From positions 1,592,651-1,656,650 of the forward strand of contig NZ_LMGI01000002.1 in assembly GCF_001427105.1 (NCBI RefSeq): a stretch of 64,000 nucleotides of DNA, given 5' to 3'. Numbering within the stretch: the stretch's first letter is position 1; every line of letters starts with the position of its first letter. Shown one piece after another: positions 17,156-26,300 of this stretch. The translations under genes were made by a program, and so were the position numbers. The notes under the pieces were generated by a model, which had not been told where the DNA came from, ran no database searches, and saw only the letters and a program-made list of their open reading frames with translations. The DNA is from Sphingopyxis sp. Root154. Its GTDB lineage: Bacteria > Pseudomonadota > Alphaproteobacteria > Sphingomonadales > Sphingomonadaceae.

Positions 17156-17543
17156 GCTTATCTGCCCCAGAAGGCATATTCCTCGGCGGGATCGGACGAG
17201 AAGCGCGAAACCTCGGCGAGCCGGCCCTCCGTGATGCGAAGCAGATCGACGCCGGGCTGCGGCAGTTTTGCGCCGGCGCGCTCCCCCGGAAAATTCGATT
17301 ACCACCGAGATCAAATCTCGGCTCGCGAAGAAGCGCCTGGCTTCGGTTATCGGAAAGTTTCCTCGGACAACCCATGATCTGACCGAGCCGACCGCTGACG
17401 GCGGCCAGGCGACAGGGGTGCCGGAAAACGATTGTCGCCCGGCGGGGGCCAGACGATTGTCGGCGCCAACAGCGATCCAACGCATCATGGTCGCGTTGCT
17501 AGCCCGCCAGAATATAGGCCCTGGCAATGTCGATGTTCGTCAT
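17156..17543 (-). pseudogene. Decayed SnoaL/NTF2-like gene
   Basis: On the minus strand an ATG at 17543 opens MTNIDIARAYILAG, then an in-frame TAG, then QRDHDALDR. Homology continues in other frames: LLAPTIVWPPPGDNR, FSGTPVA, GQIMG, LSEETF, ITEARRFFASRDLISVVIEFSG and, after a run of five G near 17283, GERAGAKLPQPG and VDLLRITEGRLAEVSRFSSD, ending AEEYAFWGR at 17156. Pieced together this is a complete SnoaL-like (NTF2-fold) protein of about 125 residues. One stop plus at least four frame changes mean true decay, not a single sequencing error. The rest of the gap to 16877 holds nothing I recognise. Confidence 0.75.
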
Positions 17544-17563
17544 TTCGAGGCCGCTAATCGGTT

Positions 17564-17590
17564 GGCGTGTCGCACCCAGTGCGACACGCC
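17564..17590 (-). terminator. Hairpin after the HDAC-like gene
   Basis: GGCGTGTCGC (17564-17573) and GCGACACGCC (17581-17590) form a perfect 10-bp stem with a seven-base loop, six bases after the minus-strand stop codon at 17597. No U-run follows. Confidence 0.6.
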
Positions 17591-17596
17591 GAGACC

Positions 17597-18721
17597 TCAA
17601 CTGTGGACGGGCACGCGGTCGAGGTTCACTGCAGCCGCCTCGATCGCGGCGCGTTGATGCGGCAGCACGTCCTGGCCGGCGACGAGCTTGTGATAATCGA
17701 GATGAGGGTCGACGACTTCGGTCGAGATTCCCGACAGTTCCTCGATGACCGCCAGACCGAAATAAGGCACCGTCCAGCGAGAATATCCGCCCTCATGCAG
17801 AAAGGCCAGGCGCCCGCCGCAAATCTCGTCGGCAATGGCCATGAGCTTCTGGGTGAGCTGGCGATAGCCGTCCGAATGGACCATCATGCGGCCCATCGGA
17901 TCCATGGCGCCCGCGTCGAAGCCGCTCGGTACGATGATGATGTCCGGGCGAAAAGCCCTGAGCGCCGGGATCACGATGCGATCATAAGCTTCGCAATAGG
18001 CCTCGGATCCCGAGCCGGCTGGCAGCGGGATGTTGAGATTGGTTCCGGCAGCAGCGCCGTCACCGATCTGTTCGATAAAGCCATCGTCGACCGGATAAAG
18101 CCGCTCCTGATGAAGCGATATAGTGAGCGCGCGCGGTTCGTCATAAAGCGCGGCCTGGGTGCCGTTTCCGTGATGAACGTCCCAATCGACGAAAGCGATT
18201 CGCCCGGCGCCTCGCACGTCGAGCAGATGCCGCCCCGCGATCGCCGCATTGGAGAATATGCAAAAGCCCATCGAGCGGTCGGGCCGGGCATGATGTCCTG
18301 CGGGCCGCAGCAACGCGTACACATTGTCGACCTCGCGTGCCATCACCGCGTCGACCGCGGCAATCGCGCCTCCTGCGGCAAGCGATGCGATCTCAAATGC
18401 CCCGAACGGGATCGGCGCATTGTCCTCGGAATCGCCACCGGTCGGATGGGCGGACAGCGCGACGACCGAGTCGATGTGGGCCGCCGTATGGACGCGGCCG
18501 ATATCTTCCGTGGTTGCGGCAGCGAAGGGTAGATCGACAAGCTTGTCGAGCAGCCCGCTGACGTCGACGAGATTGCGGAACCGACGCACGACCTGGGGAT
18601 CGTAAACATGCTGGTCTGGTTGCATGTGATATGCCTGCGCGGGGATAATTCCGCCATAATTGCGGAGTTCGAACCAGGCAAATTTTTCATTCCAGATAAA
18701 ACCGGTCTTGCGCACGGGCAT
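17597..18721 (-). CDS. Histone-deacetylase-like amidohydrolase (acetylpolyamine deacetylase family)
   Basis: 374 residues from the ATG at 18721, chosen because GGAAGGGG lies just upstream and MPVRKTGFIWNEKFAWFE starts the homology; an upstream in-frame start adds a low-complexity tail. The zinc-hydrolase motifs are present: H143-H144 (RPAGHHARPD), D181-x-H183 (VDWDVHHGNGTQ), the third acid ligand in PSGFDAGAMDP, and a late catalytic-site glycine-rich LHEGGYS. Bacterial members remove acetyl or other acyl groups from amines or amides such as acetylpolyamines. With amine dehydrogenase and amine oxidase genes nearby, a role in freeing an amine from its N-acyl form is reasonable inference. It is divergent from the exported amidohydrolase. 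Confidence 0.9.
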   Translation of the reverse strand: MPVRKTGFIWNEKFAWFELRNYGGIIPAQAYHMQPDQHVYDPQVVRRFRNLVDVSGLLDKLVDLPFAAATTEDIGRVHTAAHIDSVVALSAHPTGGDSEDNAPIPFGAFEIASLAAGGAIAAVDAVMAREVDNVYALLRPAGHHARPDRSMGFCIFSNAAIAGRHLLDVRGAGRIAFVDWDVHHGNGTQAALYDEPRALTISLHQERLYPVDDGFIEQIGDGAAAGTNLNIPLPAGSGSEAYCEAYDRIVIPALRAFRPDIIIVPSGFDAGAMDPMGRMMVHSDGYRQLTQKLMAIADEICGGRLAFLHEGGYSRWTVPYFGLAVIEELSGISTEVVDPHLDYHKLVAGQDVLPHQRAAIEAAAVNLDRVPVHS

Positions 18722-19051
18722 TCCCCTTCCAGATCGAGGCGCCGCCCCGCTAGACGCTAAGGGCGGCTGTTGAATCGACGTACCAGGCGGGCTCGCCCGG
18801 CCGTCTGTCTCAACCAATATCATATCTAGTGAACAAAATTAGTCGAGTGAATAATATCTGACTTGACCCCGGCGTACGCGTACGGCACGCTGCAACGCCG
18901 ACGAGCGCATTATGTTCGCAAGGTCTGAGACAGGACCGCCGGTCGTGTCGCCCTTTCCGCCTTCGCCTTGGCGGACCTGATCAAGGGATGGCGCGGATCG
19001 GAGACCGAGCAGGATGCGGGTGCGAAGATCGGCAAGCGACGGGAGAATGTC
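18722..19051. other. Divergent promoter region, HDAC-like gene and amidohydrolase
   Basis: 330 bases without a gene. It carries the regulon motif and minus-strand promoter at 18819-18854, and the palindrome GTACGCGTAC at 18874-18883. In-frame upward extensions of both flanking genes reach into it but lack homology. Confidence 0.6.
18819..18885. promoter_or_regulatory. Promoter with regulon motif plus GTACGCGTAC palindrome
   Basis: On the minus strand, TTATTCACTCGACTAA (18854-18839) matches the 10716 operator at 14 of 16 positions and overlaps a -35 box TCGACT, with TATGAT (18824-18819) 16 bases further on as -10, pointing at the HDAC-like gene. Twenty bases to the right is GTACGCGTACGG (18874-18885), a 12-mer whose first ten bases are a perfect palindrome and which recurs at 28438 in front of the flavin amine oxidase. 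Two regulators may meet here. Confidence 0.55.
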
Positions 19052-20839
19052 ATGCGACGCATCGAACATCGGCTCTGCCACGCCTCAAGGTCAGGCTTCG
19101 ACCACCTCCGCCTGTCGGCAAAGTGCGGGCTTGCCCTCTTTGCCCTCGGCGTAGCGGCGGCGCTTCCGGCCATGGGCCAGGAAGCCGACAACGCTGCCGT
19201 CCAGCCTACACCGCTCGCCGACACGATTTTGATTAACGGCCGGATTTTTACCGCCGATGCCTTCTCGAGCACGGCGGAAGCTGTCGCGATCGCCGACGGC
19301 AAGTTCCTCGTCGTCGGCAGCAACGACGCGGTCCGTGCGACCGCAGGGCCCGGCACCAAAGTGATCGATCTCAAGGGCCGGATGGCGATGCCGGGGATCA
19401 CCGACATGCACATCCATCCTGTCCGCGGCGGGCTCGCCGAGCGTACCTATTGCAAATTCTCCGAAAGCGCCCCGATCGGGGAACTGCTCGCAATGGTTGG
19501 AAAATGCGCGGCGGCCAAGAAACCCGGCGAGTGGATCGAAGGCGCGGAATGGAACTCTGTCCTCGCCCCCACGCTCGACAAGGCGATGCTCGATCGTGTG
19601 GCGCCCGACAACCCGGTCTATCTCCATGACAACACGAATCATGTGGTCTGGGTCAATTCGGCGGCGCTGACAGCCGCGCGCGTCGATCGCAGCACGGTTC
19701 CGCCGCCGGGCGGGACGATCGTGCGCGATCCCCAAACAGGCGAGCCGACCGGCATTTTCCGCGAGTCTGCGATGGGGCTGATCTTCAGCGCGAAACCCAA
19801 GCCCGACAAAGCAACGATCGAGGCGGCGGCGCAATCGGTGTTCGGCAAGCTGAACGCGTTCGGCGTAACAAGCATCCAGTCGGCGCAGGCGAGCGCAGAG
19901 GAAGTCGCGGCCTTTCGCAATCTCGAGACGGAAGGCAAGCTCACGGTCCGGGTTCGGACCCAGTGGGATTTCAACCCGAACCTAGCCCCCGCCCCTCCCG
20001 CTGCAATGCTCGGGCGGTTCGACAGCCGCGAGGAGCGCGGGCCACAAACCGAATTGATCGATCCGGACGGCGCCAAAATCTACGCCGACGGCATCGCGCT
20101 GGGCGCAGGGTCCCCCTATCTCGAACCTTATGCGATGGCGCCGACTTATGGACACGCCGCAATCGACCGGATGGCCCTGTTCGATGCCGTCCTTCAGATG
20201 GACCGGCTCGGCCTGGCGATCATGATCCATGCCATGGGCGATGCGGCAGTGCGCACGTCGCTCGACGCGATCGAGGCGGCGCGGCGTGCGAACGGCACCC
20301 GCGGACGACGACATGTCATTGCGCACACGTTCAGCGTCGACCGCGCGGACCGGGGACGGGCACGCGCTCTCGACGTCGTTTTCGAAAATTCGCCGCCCGT
20401 GGTGCTGTTTCCGAACGATCTCATGGCCAGCACCGAAGGAGTCCTCGGCCGAAAGCGTCTTCGCGAAACGTCCCCGATCCGTTCGCTGCTCGATGCCGGA
20501 GACGTCGTGGCCTATGGCAGCGACTGGGACAATATTCCCGAGCCTGACCCCTGGCTCGCGCTGCAGGCGCTCGTGACCCGCCAGAACCCGGCCGCACCGG
20601 ACCGCGGATATATCGGCCGTGGCGAGGCGGTTGACCTGATTACCGGCCTGGAAATTCTAACGATCAACGGAGCCTTCGGACTTGGCCTCGAAAAGCGGAC
20701 CGGCTCGATCGAAGTCGGGAAGGACGCGGACCTGATCGTCCTCGACCAGAATCTCTTCACGGTGCCGCCCGATCGCATCCGCCACACCAAGGTCTTGCAC
20801 ACGATCCTCCGCGGCAAATCGGTTTTCGTCAGACGATGA
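19052..20839 (+). CDS. Exported metal-dependent amidohydrolase, YtcJ-like
   Basis: 595 residues from the ATG at 19052, which has GGGAGA seven bases upstream; an earlier in-frame ATG at 18968 is less likely. An N-terminal hydrophobic stretch ending PAMGQ (about residue 43) suggests export. The amidohydrolase-3 domain shows the metal motif H120-I-H122 (GITDMHIHP), later HAMGD, HVIAHTF and SDWDN, and the C-terminal beta-sandwich GSIEVGKDADLIVLDQN. Family members hydrolyse N-acyl or N-formyl bonds and cyclic amides; the substrate here is unknown. It is divergent from the HDAC-like deacylase and followed by the crotonase genes on the same strand after 195 bases. Confidence 0.88.
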   Translation: MRRIEHRLCHASRSGFDHLRLSAKCGLALFALGVAAALPAMGQEADNAAVQPTPLADTILINGRIFTADAFSSTAEAVAIADGKFLVVGSNDAVRATAGPGTKVIDLKGRMAMPGITDMHIHPVRGGLAERTYCKFSESAPIGELLAMVGKCAAAKKPGEWIEGAEWNSVLAPTLDKAMLDRVAPDNPVYLHDNTNHVVWVNSAALTAARVDRSTVPPPGGTIVRDPQTGEPTGIFRESAMGLIFSAKPKPDKATIEAAAQSVFGKLNAFGVTSIQSAQASAEEVAAFRNLETEGKLTVRVRTQWDFNPNLAPAPPAAMLGRFDSREERGPQTELIDPDGAKIYADGIALGAGSPYLEPYAMAPTYGHAAIDRMALFDAVLQMDRLGLAIMIHAMGDAAVRTSLDAIEAARRANGTRGRRHVIAHTFSVDRADRGRARALDVVFENSPPVVLFPNDLMASTEGVLGRKRLRETSPIRSLLDAGDVVAYGSDWDNIPEPDPWLALQALVTRQNPAAPDRGYIGRGEAVDLITGLEILTINGAFGLGLEKRTGSIEVGKDADLIVLDQNLFTVPPDRIRHTKVLHTILRGKSVFVRR

Positions 20840-21034
20840 ACTCGCCGGGCTCGCCCGAAGCGGGACGCGGAGCCCTCCGCTCCGGCGCTTCGGCGGACCG
20901 CGCCGCCGCGACCCGCCGCCGCCGCGCCAGACCCGCGCGACGCCGGACAGCGGGCGCCAAGCGCCGCTCCGCCTATCCGAACGCCGGGCGCGCCGAAGCC
21001 TCAACGACATACCCGGCGACCTGAAAGGAACAAA

Positions 21035-21862
21035 ATGTCTTTCCAATATCTCAAGACCGAAGAGATTGACGCCGTCGGTGTCGTTACGCTGGACCGAGCC
21101 AGCAAGCGTAATGCGATCGACGAAGCGACGCTGGCCGAGATCGAGGAATATTTTTCGTCGGTTCCCGATCATATCAAGGCCATCCTGCTGAAGGCGGAAG
21201 GCGAACATTTCTGCGCCGGTCTCGATCTCAAGGAGCATTTTGACAAGAAAAGGACACCGGTCGAGTTCATGCGCGTTTGCCAAGGCTGGCACCGCGCCTT
21301 CGACAAGATCCAGTTCGGCGGGATCCCGGTCATTGCTTGCCTGCAGGGCGCGGTCGTCGGCGGAGGCCTGGAGCTCGCGAGCGCGGCGCATGTGCGCGTC
21401 GCCGATGTCAGCACCTATTTCGCCCTGCCAGAGGGCACGCGCGGAATTTTCACCGGCGGCGGCGCGACGGTCCGCACAGCCCGCATTGTTACGGCCCCGC
21501 GCATGGTCGAAATGATGCTGACAGGCCGGATCGTCGACGTCCATGAGGGGCATCGGCTGGGGCTCGCCCACCATGTCTGCGATCCTGCCCGGGGCGACAT
21601 GCCAGCGGCTGAATTTGCCCTCGAGTTGGCGCAGAAGATCGCGGGCAATGCGCCGCTCTCCAACTATGCGATGGTCACCTCGATCAGCCGGATTGCCGAC
21701 ATGTCCACGACCGATGGCTTGTTCGCCGAGGGCTTGATGATTGCCGTCGTCCAGAGCGGCGACGAAGTCCAGCAGCGCGTCGGCGAATTCGTCGCAAAAA
21801 AGGCCGCGAACGTGAAGCCAGATTCGGGCGCCGGCCTCGCGCCGCAAACGCTGCCCGGGTAA
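21035..21862 (+). CDS. Enoyl-CoA hydratase/isomerase family protein (crotonase)
   Basis: 275 residues with the two oxyanion-hole regions of crotonases: GEHFCAGLDLKEH (about 57-69) and QGAVVGGGLELASAAHVRVADVSTYFALPEG (about 104-134). The second acid position of hydratases falls in FALPEGTRG. The sequence between is unlike textbook FadB or EchA, so hydratase, isomerase or a lyase acting on a hydroxyacyl-CoA are all possible. AAAGGAACAAA precedes the ATG. It is followed by OsmC and a second crotonase, and the three form a likely operon. Confidence 0.9.
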   Translation: MSFQYLKTEEIDAVGVVTLDRASKRNAIDEATLAEIEEYFSSVPDHIKAILLKAEGEHFCAGLDLKEHFDKKRTPVEFMRVCQGWHRAFDKIQFGGIPVIACLQGAVVGGGLELASAAHVRVADVSTYFALPEGTRGIFTGGGATVRTARIVTAPRMVEMMLTGRIVDVHEGHRLGLAHHVCDPARGDMPAAEFALELAQKIAGNAPLSNYAMVTSISRIADMSTTDGLFAEGLMIAVVQSGDEVQQRVGEFVAKKAANVKPDSGAGLAPQTLPG

Positions 21863-21955
21863 GCGAAGATATGCCTTTAGGGCTAGCGCCAAACATGCGC
21901 CTCGCAGCCACCTGGTTCCAGCCGGCGGCCCGCCGCTCACGTTAAGGATGAAGAT

Positions 21956-22414
21956 ATGTCGACACATGTGGCATTGCTCGACTGGCGCCGCGCGGCGCAT
22001 CCGATCGATACGTCCACCTACAGCCGCAACCACATCGTCACGCTCAATGGCGGTCAGGCGCTCGCCGTTTCAGCGCCGGCCGCGTTCGGGGGCGACCCGG
22101 TGTGCGCCGATCCCGAGCAACTGCTGGTGGGCGCCGTATCCAGCTGCCACATGCTGGTCTTTCTCGCGGTTGCCGAGCAGGAAGGGTTTACGATCGAGGC
22201 CTATGAAGATTGCGCCATTGGCCATCTTGAGAAAAACTCGGCCGGGAAATTGGTGGTAAGCCGCATCGAGTTGCATCCAGCCATCCGCTTCGGCGGCGAC
22301 GAACGTCCAAGCGCCGCCGCGATCGACCGGATGCATGCCGCGGCCCACACGAATTGTTTCATCGGTAACTCGGTCACCGCCGACGTCGTCGTGCGCGCGA
22401 GGCCCGGCCGGTGA
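21956..22414 (+). CDS. OsmC/Ohr-family protein
   Basis: 152 residues with the OsmC fold: an N-terminal beta-rich part, PEQLLVGAVSSCHMLVFLAVAE with the peroxidatic C64, and the late HTNCFIGNSV with C134 as resolving cysteine, as in thiol-dependent organic hydroperoxide reductases. It would detoxify organic peroxides in the cytoplasm. It sits between two crotonase genes; the next gene starts on its stop codon (GTGA), so it is translated with a catabolic enzyme. Confidence 0.88.
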   Translation: MSTHVALLDWRRAAHPIDTSTYSRNHIVTLNGGQALAVSAPAAFGGDPVCADPEQLLVGAVSSCHMLVFLAVAEQEGFTIEAYEDCAIGHLEKNSAGKLVVSRIELHPAIRFGGDERPSAAAIDRMHAAAHTNCFIGNSVTADVVVRARPGR

Positions 22415-23229
22415 CCGCTCCGACCCCCTGCGAGCCCCTGGTTATCGTCACGCGTACCGGCGGCAGGATCGACCTTTGCCTCAATCGGCCGCTGCAGTTC
22501 AACGCGCTCAGCGAGGACATGCTGAGCGCGCTTGAACAGGAACTGATGGCTATCCGGCACGACGACACGGCTCGCTGCGTAGTTATCTCCGGCGCTGGAA
22601 AGGCCTTTTGCGCGGGACATGACCTGCGGCAGATGCAGGCTTCTCCATCGCTCGACTATTATCGGCGGCTCTTCGCGCAGTGCACGGTCGTGATGGAAGC
22701 GATAACCGCGCTCCCCGTTCCGGTGATCGCCCGCGTCCACGGGATCGCGACGGCTGCGGGTTGCCAGCTCGTTGCAAGCTGCGACCTCGCGGTCGCGTCA
22801 TGCGCGGCCCGGTTCGCTGTCTCGGGAATCAACGTCGGATTGTTCTGCTCGACCCCCGCCGTCGCCTTGTCGCGAACCATCGCGCCGAAGCGCGCGTTCG
22901 AAATGCTCGCGACAGGGCGCTTCATCGACGCAGAAACCGCCGCCGACTGGGGGCTTGTCAACGATGCCGTTCCCGAGCAGCAACTCGACGACCGAATCGC
23001 CGCGCTGGTCCGCGAGATCGAGGCGAAAAGCGCCGCGGCGCTCCGGCACGGAAAAGCCCTCTTCTATGCGCAGCAGGAGATCGCGCGCGGCGATGCCTAT
23101 CGTCTCGCCGCCGAGGTCATGGCCCAAAATATGATGGAAGATGACGCGGCAGAGGGCATCGCGGCCTTCCTCGAAAAACGCCAGCCCCGATATGGCGCCC
23201 GACGGGACAAGCGAGGCGACCGCCCCTGA
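22411..23229 (+). CDS. Enoyl-CoA hydratase/isomerase family protein (crotonase)
   Basis: 272 residues, GTG start overlapping the OsmC stop. Oxyanion-hole motifs: GKAFCAGHDLRQMQ (about 65-78) and HGIATAAGCQLVASCDLAVASCAARFAVSGINVGLFCSTP (about 109-148). The GHDL variant and GLFCSTP are typical of the group of ECHDC3-like proteins with uncertain activity. It may hydrate an enoyl-CoA or decarboxylate or cleave a modified acyl-CoA. It ends 43 bases from the convergent GlxA gene. Confidence 0.9.
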   Translation: MTAPTPCEPLVIVTRTGGRIDLCLNRPLQFNALSEDMLSALEQELMAIRHDDTARCVVISGAGKAFCAGHDLRQMQASPSLDYYRRLFAQCTVVMEAITALPVPVIARVHGIATAAGCQLVASCDLAVASCAARFAVSGINVGLFCSTPAVALSRTIAPKRAFEMLATGRFIDAETAADWGLVNDAVPEQQLDDRIAALVREIEAKSAAALRHGKALFYAQQEIARGDAYRLAAEVMAQNMMEDDAAEGIAAFLEKRQPRYGARRDKRGDRP

Positions 23230-23272
23230 CCCGAAGGGGTTGATGCGAAACGACGGTCTTCTTCGAGGGCGG

Positions 23273-24244
23273 TTAGGCCCGAAAGCGTTGCCGATACTCG
23301 TTCGGCGTCAAGCCAACAATCCGCACGAAGGCCCGTCGCAGAGCACTGGCGTCGGCATATCCCACATCCCATGCGATACGTTCCAGCGGCCGGGTGCTGA
23401 ACTGGAGCATCTCCTGCGCTTTCCCGATCCTTATCCGTTGGCAATAATCGGTCGACGTCAAGCCGGTGGCTTTCTGGAAGCGGCGCAGGAATGTCCGCAC
23501 CTCCAGACCCGCCTGGCTTGCCAGCGCGGGCAGGCTCATGTCGCTGGCTCCGGTTTTCTGAAGCCAATGCTGAACCCGGAGAACGGCCTCGTCGCCATGG
23601 TCCATGCGCGGCGCAAAGGGGCTGTAGTAGCGCTGCTCGCGCCCCGGCGAGTCAACGAGAAGTTGGCGCGCGGTATCGATCATGATCGTAGGACCAAGGA
23701 AGCGACTGACAAGAGTCAGTCCCAGGTCCGTCCAGGCCATCACCCCGCCCACCGTGATGATGTCACCATCATCGATGATCAGGCGGTCGGTTTCCACGCG
23801 CGCGATCTCGGGAAAGCGCGAATGCAAGAGGGCGCCATAGCCCCAGTGGGTGGTGACGGTCCGCCCCGCAAATGCGCCCGCCTCTCCAAGAACGAGCGCG
23901 CCCGCGCATATCGACGCGAGGATCACACCGGCCGCGTGCCGTTCCTTGAGCCAGCTCGCGTAGCGCACGGCCGCGGCGGGCTCGATCGGCGCGCCCAATG
24001 CCGGCGGCAAAATCAGAACGCGCGGCATGCCATCCCCCCGCTCGAGACTGTCATACACCCGGGATGGGACAAGGGCCCGCTCGTCGAGCTTCCAGTGGCT
24101 GATTCGAAGCCGTGGTCCGTCGGCACCCCTGGTTCGCGCCAGACCGTCCGCAACCATGAAGAGGTCGCTCAGTCCGAGTATCGCCGCCATCTGGGCGCCC
24201 GCATAATCGACGATGCCAATTTCAATCACTTCATTCGCGTGCAT
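23273..24244 (-). CDS. GlxA-type AraC transcriptional regulator with DJ-1/PfpI domain
   Basis: 323 residues. The first 190 or so are a DJ-1/PfpI-like domain with the nucleophile-elbow region ASICAGALVLGEAGAFAGRTVTTHW; the last 100 are an AraC-type pair of helix-turn-helices (LEVRTFLRRFQKATGLT...CQRIRIGKAQEMLQFS...IAWDVGYADASALRRAFVRIVGLTPNEYRQRF). GlxA proteins often activate a neighbouring hydrolase or amine/carnitine-type catabolic gene. Here the divergent isochorismatase-like hydrolase, 99 bases away, is the obvious target. Confidence 0.93.
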   Translation of the reverse strand: MHANEVIEIGIVDYAGAQMAAILGLSDLFMVADGLARTRGADGPRLRISHWKLDERALVPSRVYDSLERGDGMPRVLILPPALGAPIEPAAAVRYASWLKERHAAGVILASICAGALVLGEAGAFAGRTVTTHWGYGALLHSRFPEIARVETDRLIIDDGDIITVGGVMAWTDLGLTLVSRFLGPTIMIDTARQLLVDSPGREQRYYSPFAPRMDHGDEAVLRVQHWLQKTGASDMSLPALASQAGLEVRTFLRRFQKATGLTSTDYCQRIRIGKAQEMLQFSTRPLERIAWDVGYADASALRRAFVRIVGLTPNEYRQRFRA

Positions 24245-24343
24245 GTCGTTACCGGCCCCGATTTTGTCGCTTGTGGCCGTTCAAATATGCGCGCGCGACC
24301 GCCAGTTTGGAAGGGTCTCGAAACTCGAACCAAGGTAAAACCC

Positions 24344-24892
24344 ATGAGCGATCCCGCAATTATCGTCATCGACATGCAGAATGAATATTGGCCTACGGGC
24401 AATGTGCCGCTCGAGGGCGTCGAAGCGGCTGCGGCCAACGCTGCGCGCGTGCTCGACAAGACGCGCGCCGATGGCGGCTTCATCGTGCACGTCCAGCATC
24501 TGTCCGGCGATCCAAGCATGCCCATCTTCCAGCCGGGCAGCGAAGGCGCCGAAATCAACGCCGCTGTGCGCCCGGCCGAGGGCGAGCCGCTTGTGCAGAA
24601 ATATTATCCAAACGCATTCCGGGACACCGGACTGAAGCAGATCCTCGACGAGAAGGGCGTCAAGGATGTCGTGATCGTCGGCGCGATGAGCCACATGTGC
24701 GTCGCCGCAACCGCACGCGCCGCCGCCGATTTCGGCTATGGCGTGACGGTTCTGCACGATGCCTGCGCGACCCGCGAGGTCGATTTCGATGGCGTTACGG
24801 TGCCGGCAGCGCATGTCCATGCCGCCAATATGTCGGCGCTCGCTTATGCTTATGGCGCGGTCATTCCCACGAACGACTATCTCGCTCGATAG
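24344..24892 (+). CDS. Cysteine hydrolase of the isochorismatase family
   Basis: 182 residues with the family triad D10 (VIDMQNEY), K86 (VQKYYPNAF) and C119 (GAMSHMCVAATARAAADFGY). Members hydrolyse amides and related C-N bonds (nicotinamidase, N-carbamoylsarcosine amidase, peroxyureidoacrylate amidase) or isochorismate. A Cys in the nucleophile position points to amide hydrolysis. The start at 24344 follows AAGG; longer in-frame readings overlap the GlxA gene. Divergent from the GlxA regulator. Confidence 0.92.
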   Translation: MSDPAIIVIDMQNEYWPTGNVPLEGVEAAAANAARVLDKTRADGGFIVHVQHLSGDPSMPIFQPGSEGAEINAAVRPAEGEPLVQKYYPNAFRDTGLKQILDEKGVKDVVIVGAMSHMCVAATARAAADFGYGVTVLHDACATREVDFDGVTVPAAHVHAANMSALAYAYGAVIPTNDYLAR

Positions 24893-24900
24893 CAGAACCG

Positions 24901-24938
24901 ATGACCGGCGAGCGGACGCACTGTCCCTCGCCGGTCAT
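24901..24938 (+). terminator. 12-bp perfect hairpin after the cysteine hydrolase
   Basis: ATGACCGGCGAG (24901-24912) pairs with CTCGCCGGTCAT (24927-24938) across a 14-base loop, eight bases after the stop. No U-run. Its outer bases resemble those of the hairpin at 16835. Confidence 0.65.
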
Positions 24939-25001
24939 TGACCTCAGCGCATAGCTGATACGGCGGCCGCCGGGCGTATGCCGTGCAATACCGGCGGCGG
25001 T

Positions 25002-26300
25002 TCAGCCAGACGCCTTGTCAAGCGCCTGGGCGAGATCGGCGAGAATATCGTCGATATGTTCGAGGCCAATCGACAAGCGGACATAGCCCGGCGATACGCC
25101 GGTGGCAGCCTGCTCGCTTTCGGACAGTTGCGAATGGGTGGTCGATGCCGGATGAATCGCGAGGCTCCGGGCGTCGCCGATATTGGCGACATGATAAAAG
25201 AGCGCGAGCGCATCGATGAAGCGTCGCCCGGCCTCGCGTCCGCCGGCCAGCTCGAACCCTAGCAGACCGCCCAGACCGCCAGTCAGATAGAAGCGGGCGC
25301 GCTCGGCCTCGACGCCCGTCTGGACCGAGGGGTGGATGATGCGGACGACATCGGACCGCGTCTGGAGATAAGCCGCCACCTTGACGGCATTCTCGCAGTG
25401 ACGCGGCATGCGCAGCGGCAGTGTCTCGAGCCCCTGAAGCAGTTGAAAGGCGTTGAAGGGCGACAGGGCCGCACCGAGGTCGCGCAGAAGCACGGTTCGC
25501 GCGCGAAGCGCGTAGGCAATCGGACCCAACGGTCTTGCCGCCTCAGTCCAGACGACGCCATGATAGCTGGGATCCGGCGTATTGAGCATCGGTTGCCGTT
25601 CCGGCAACGCGCTCCAGTCGAAATTCCCGCCGTCGACGATCATGCCGCCGATCGATGTGCCGTGACCCCCGATATATTTGGTCGTCGAATAGACGATGAT
25701 CGCGGCGCCATGGTCGAACGGGCGCGCCAGCAAAGGTGCGGCCGTATTGTCGACAATGAGCGGGATGCCGAGCGGCCGACCGAGCGCCGCGATTTCGGCG
25801 ATCGGGCAGACGACCAGTTTCGGGTTCGGCAAAGTCTCGGCATACCAGGCGCGGGTTCGATCGTCGCTGGCTCTGGCAAAGGCCTCCGGGTCGGCGGGGT
25901 CGACGAACCGGACCTCAAGGCCCTGGTTCTTCAAGGTGTTCGCGAAGAGATTATAGGTACCGCCGTAAAGGTCGGTGCCGCTGACGATATTATCGCCGGC
26001 GCACGCGAGATTCTGGACCGCATAAGCGGAAGCCGCCTGGCCCGATGCCACCGCGACGGCCGCCGCCCCGCCCTCGAGCGCGGCGATGCGCTTCTCAAGA
26101 ATGTCGGTCGTGGGGTTGCCGATCCGGGTGTAGATATTTCCGAGCTCTTCCAGCGCGAACAGCCGCGCGGCATGGTCCGCGTCCTGAAACTGGTAGGAGG
26201 TGCTCTGGTAGATCGGCGGTGCGACGACGCCGGTAGCCGGGTCGGCGCGCCAGCCAGCATGCAGCGCGAGCGTTTCGGGGTGAAGTGTTCGATCAGTCAA
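25002..26300 (-). CDS. O-acetylhomoserine (thiol)-lyase-like PLP enzyme
   Basis: 432 residues, reading from a TTG codon at 26300. No ATG lies near the start of homology, TTG begins exactly LTDRTLHPETLALHAGWRADPATG, which is the family N-terminus, and AGAGGGA is correctly spaced upstream. The PLP lysine is K208 in YSTTKYIGGHGTSIGG. Length and motifs match the MetY type, which makes homocysteine from O-acetylhomoserine and sulfide, more than the shorter MetZ/MetB. Most such genes serve methionine synthesis; here it is an isolated core-metabolism gene inside catabolic DNA. A leader of about 330 bases with an internal inverted repeat precedes it. Confidence 0.9.
   Translation of the reverse strand: MTDRTLHPETLALHAGWRADPATGVVAPPIYQSTSYQFQDADHAARLFALEELGNIYTRIGNPTTDILEKRIAALEGGAAAVAVASGQAASAYAVQNLACAGDNIVSGTDLYGGTYNLFANTLKNQGLEVRFVDPADPEAFARASDDRTRAWYAETLPNPKLVVCPIAEIAALGRPLGIPLIVDNTAAPLLARPFDHGAAIIVYSTTKYIGGHGTSIGGMIVDGGNFDWSALPERQPMLNTPDPSYHGVVWTEAARPLGPIAYALRARTVLLRDLGAALSPFNAFQLLQGLETLPLRMPRHCENAVKVAAYLQTRSDVVRIIHPSVQTGVEAERARFYLTGGLGGLLGFELAGGREAGRRFIDALALFYHVANIGDARSLAIHPASTTHSQLSESEQAATGVSPGYVRLSIGLEHIDDILADLAQALDKASG

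Noticed and set aside
20836..21024. A 62-codon open frame overlapping the amidohydrolase stop by ATGA
   Set aside because: Almost only Arg, Ala, Ser and Gly, with no ribosome site and no homology; probably chance in G+C-rich spacer.
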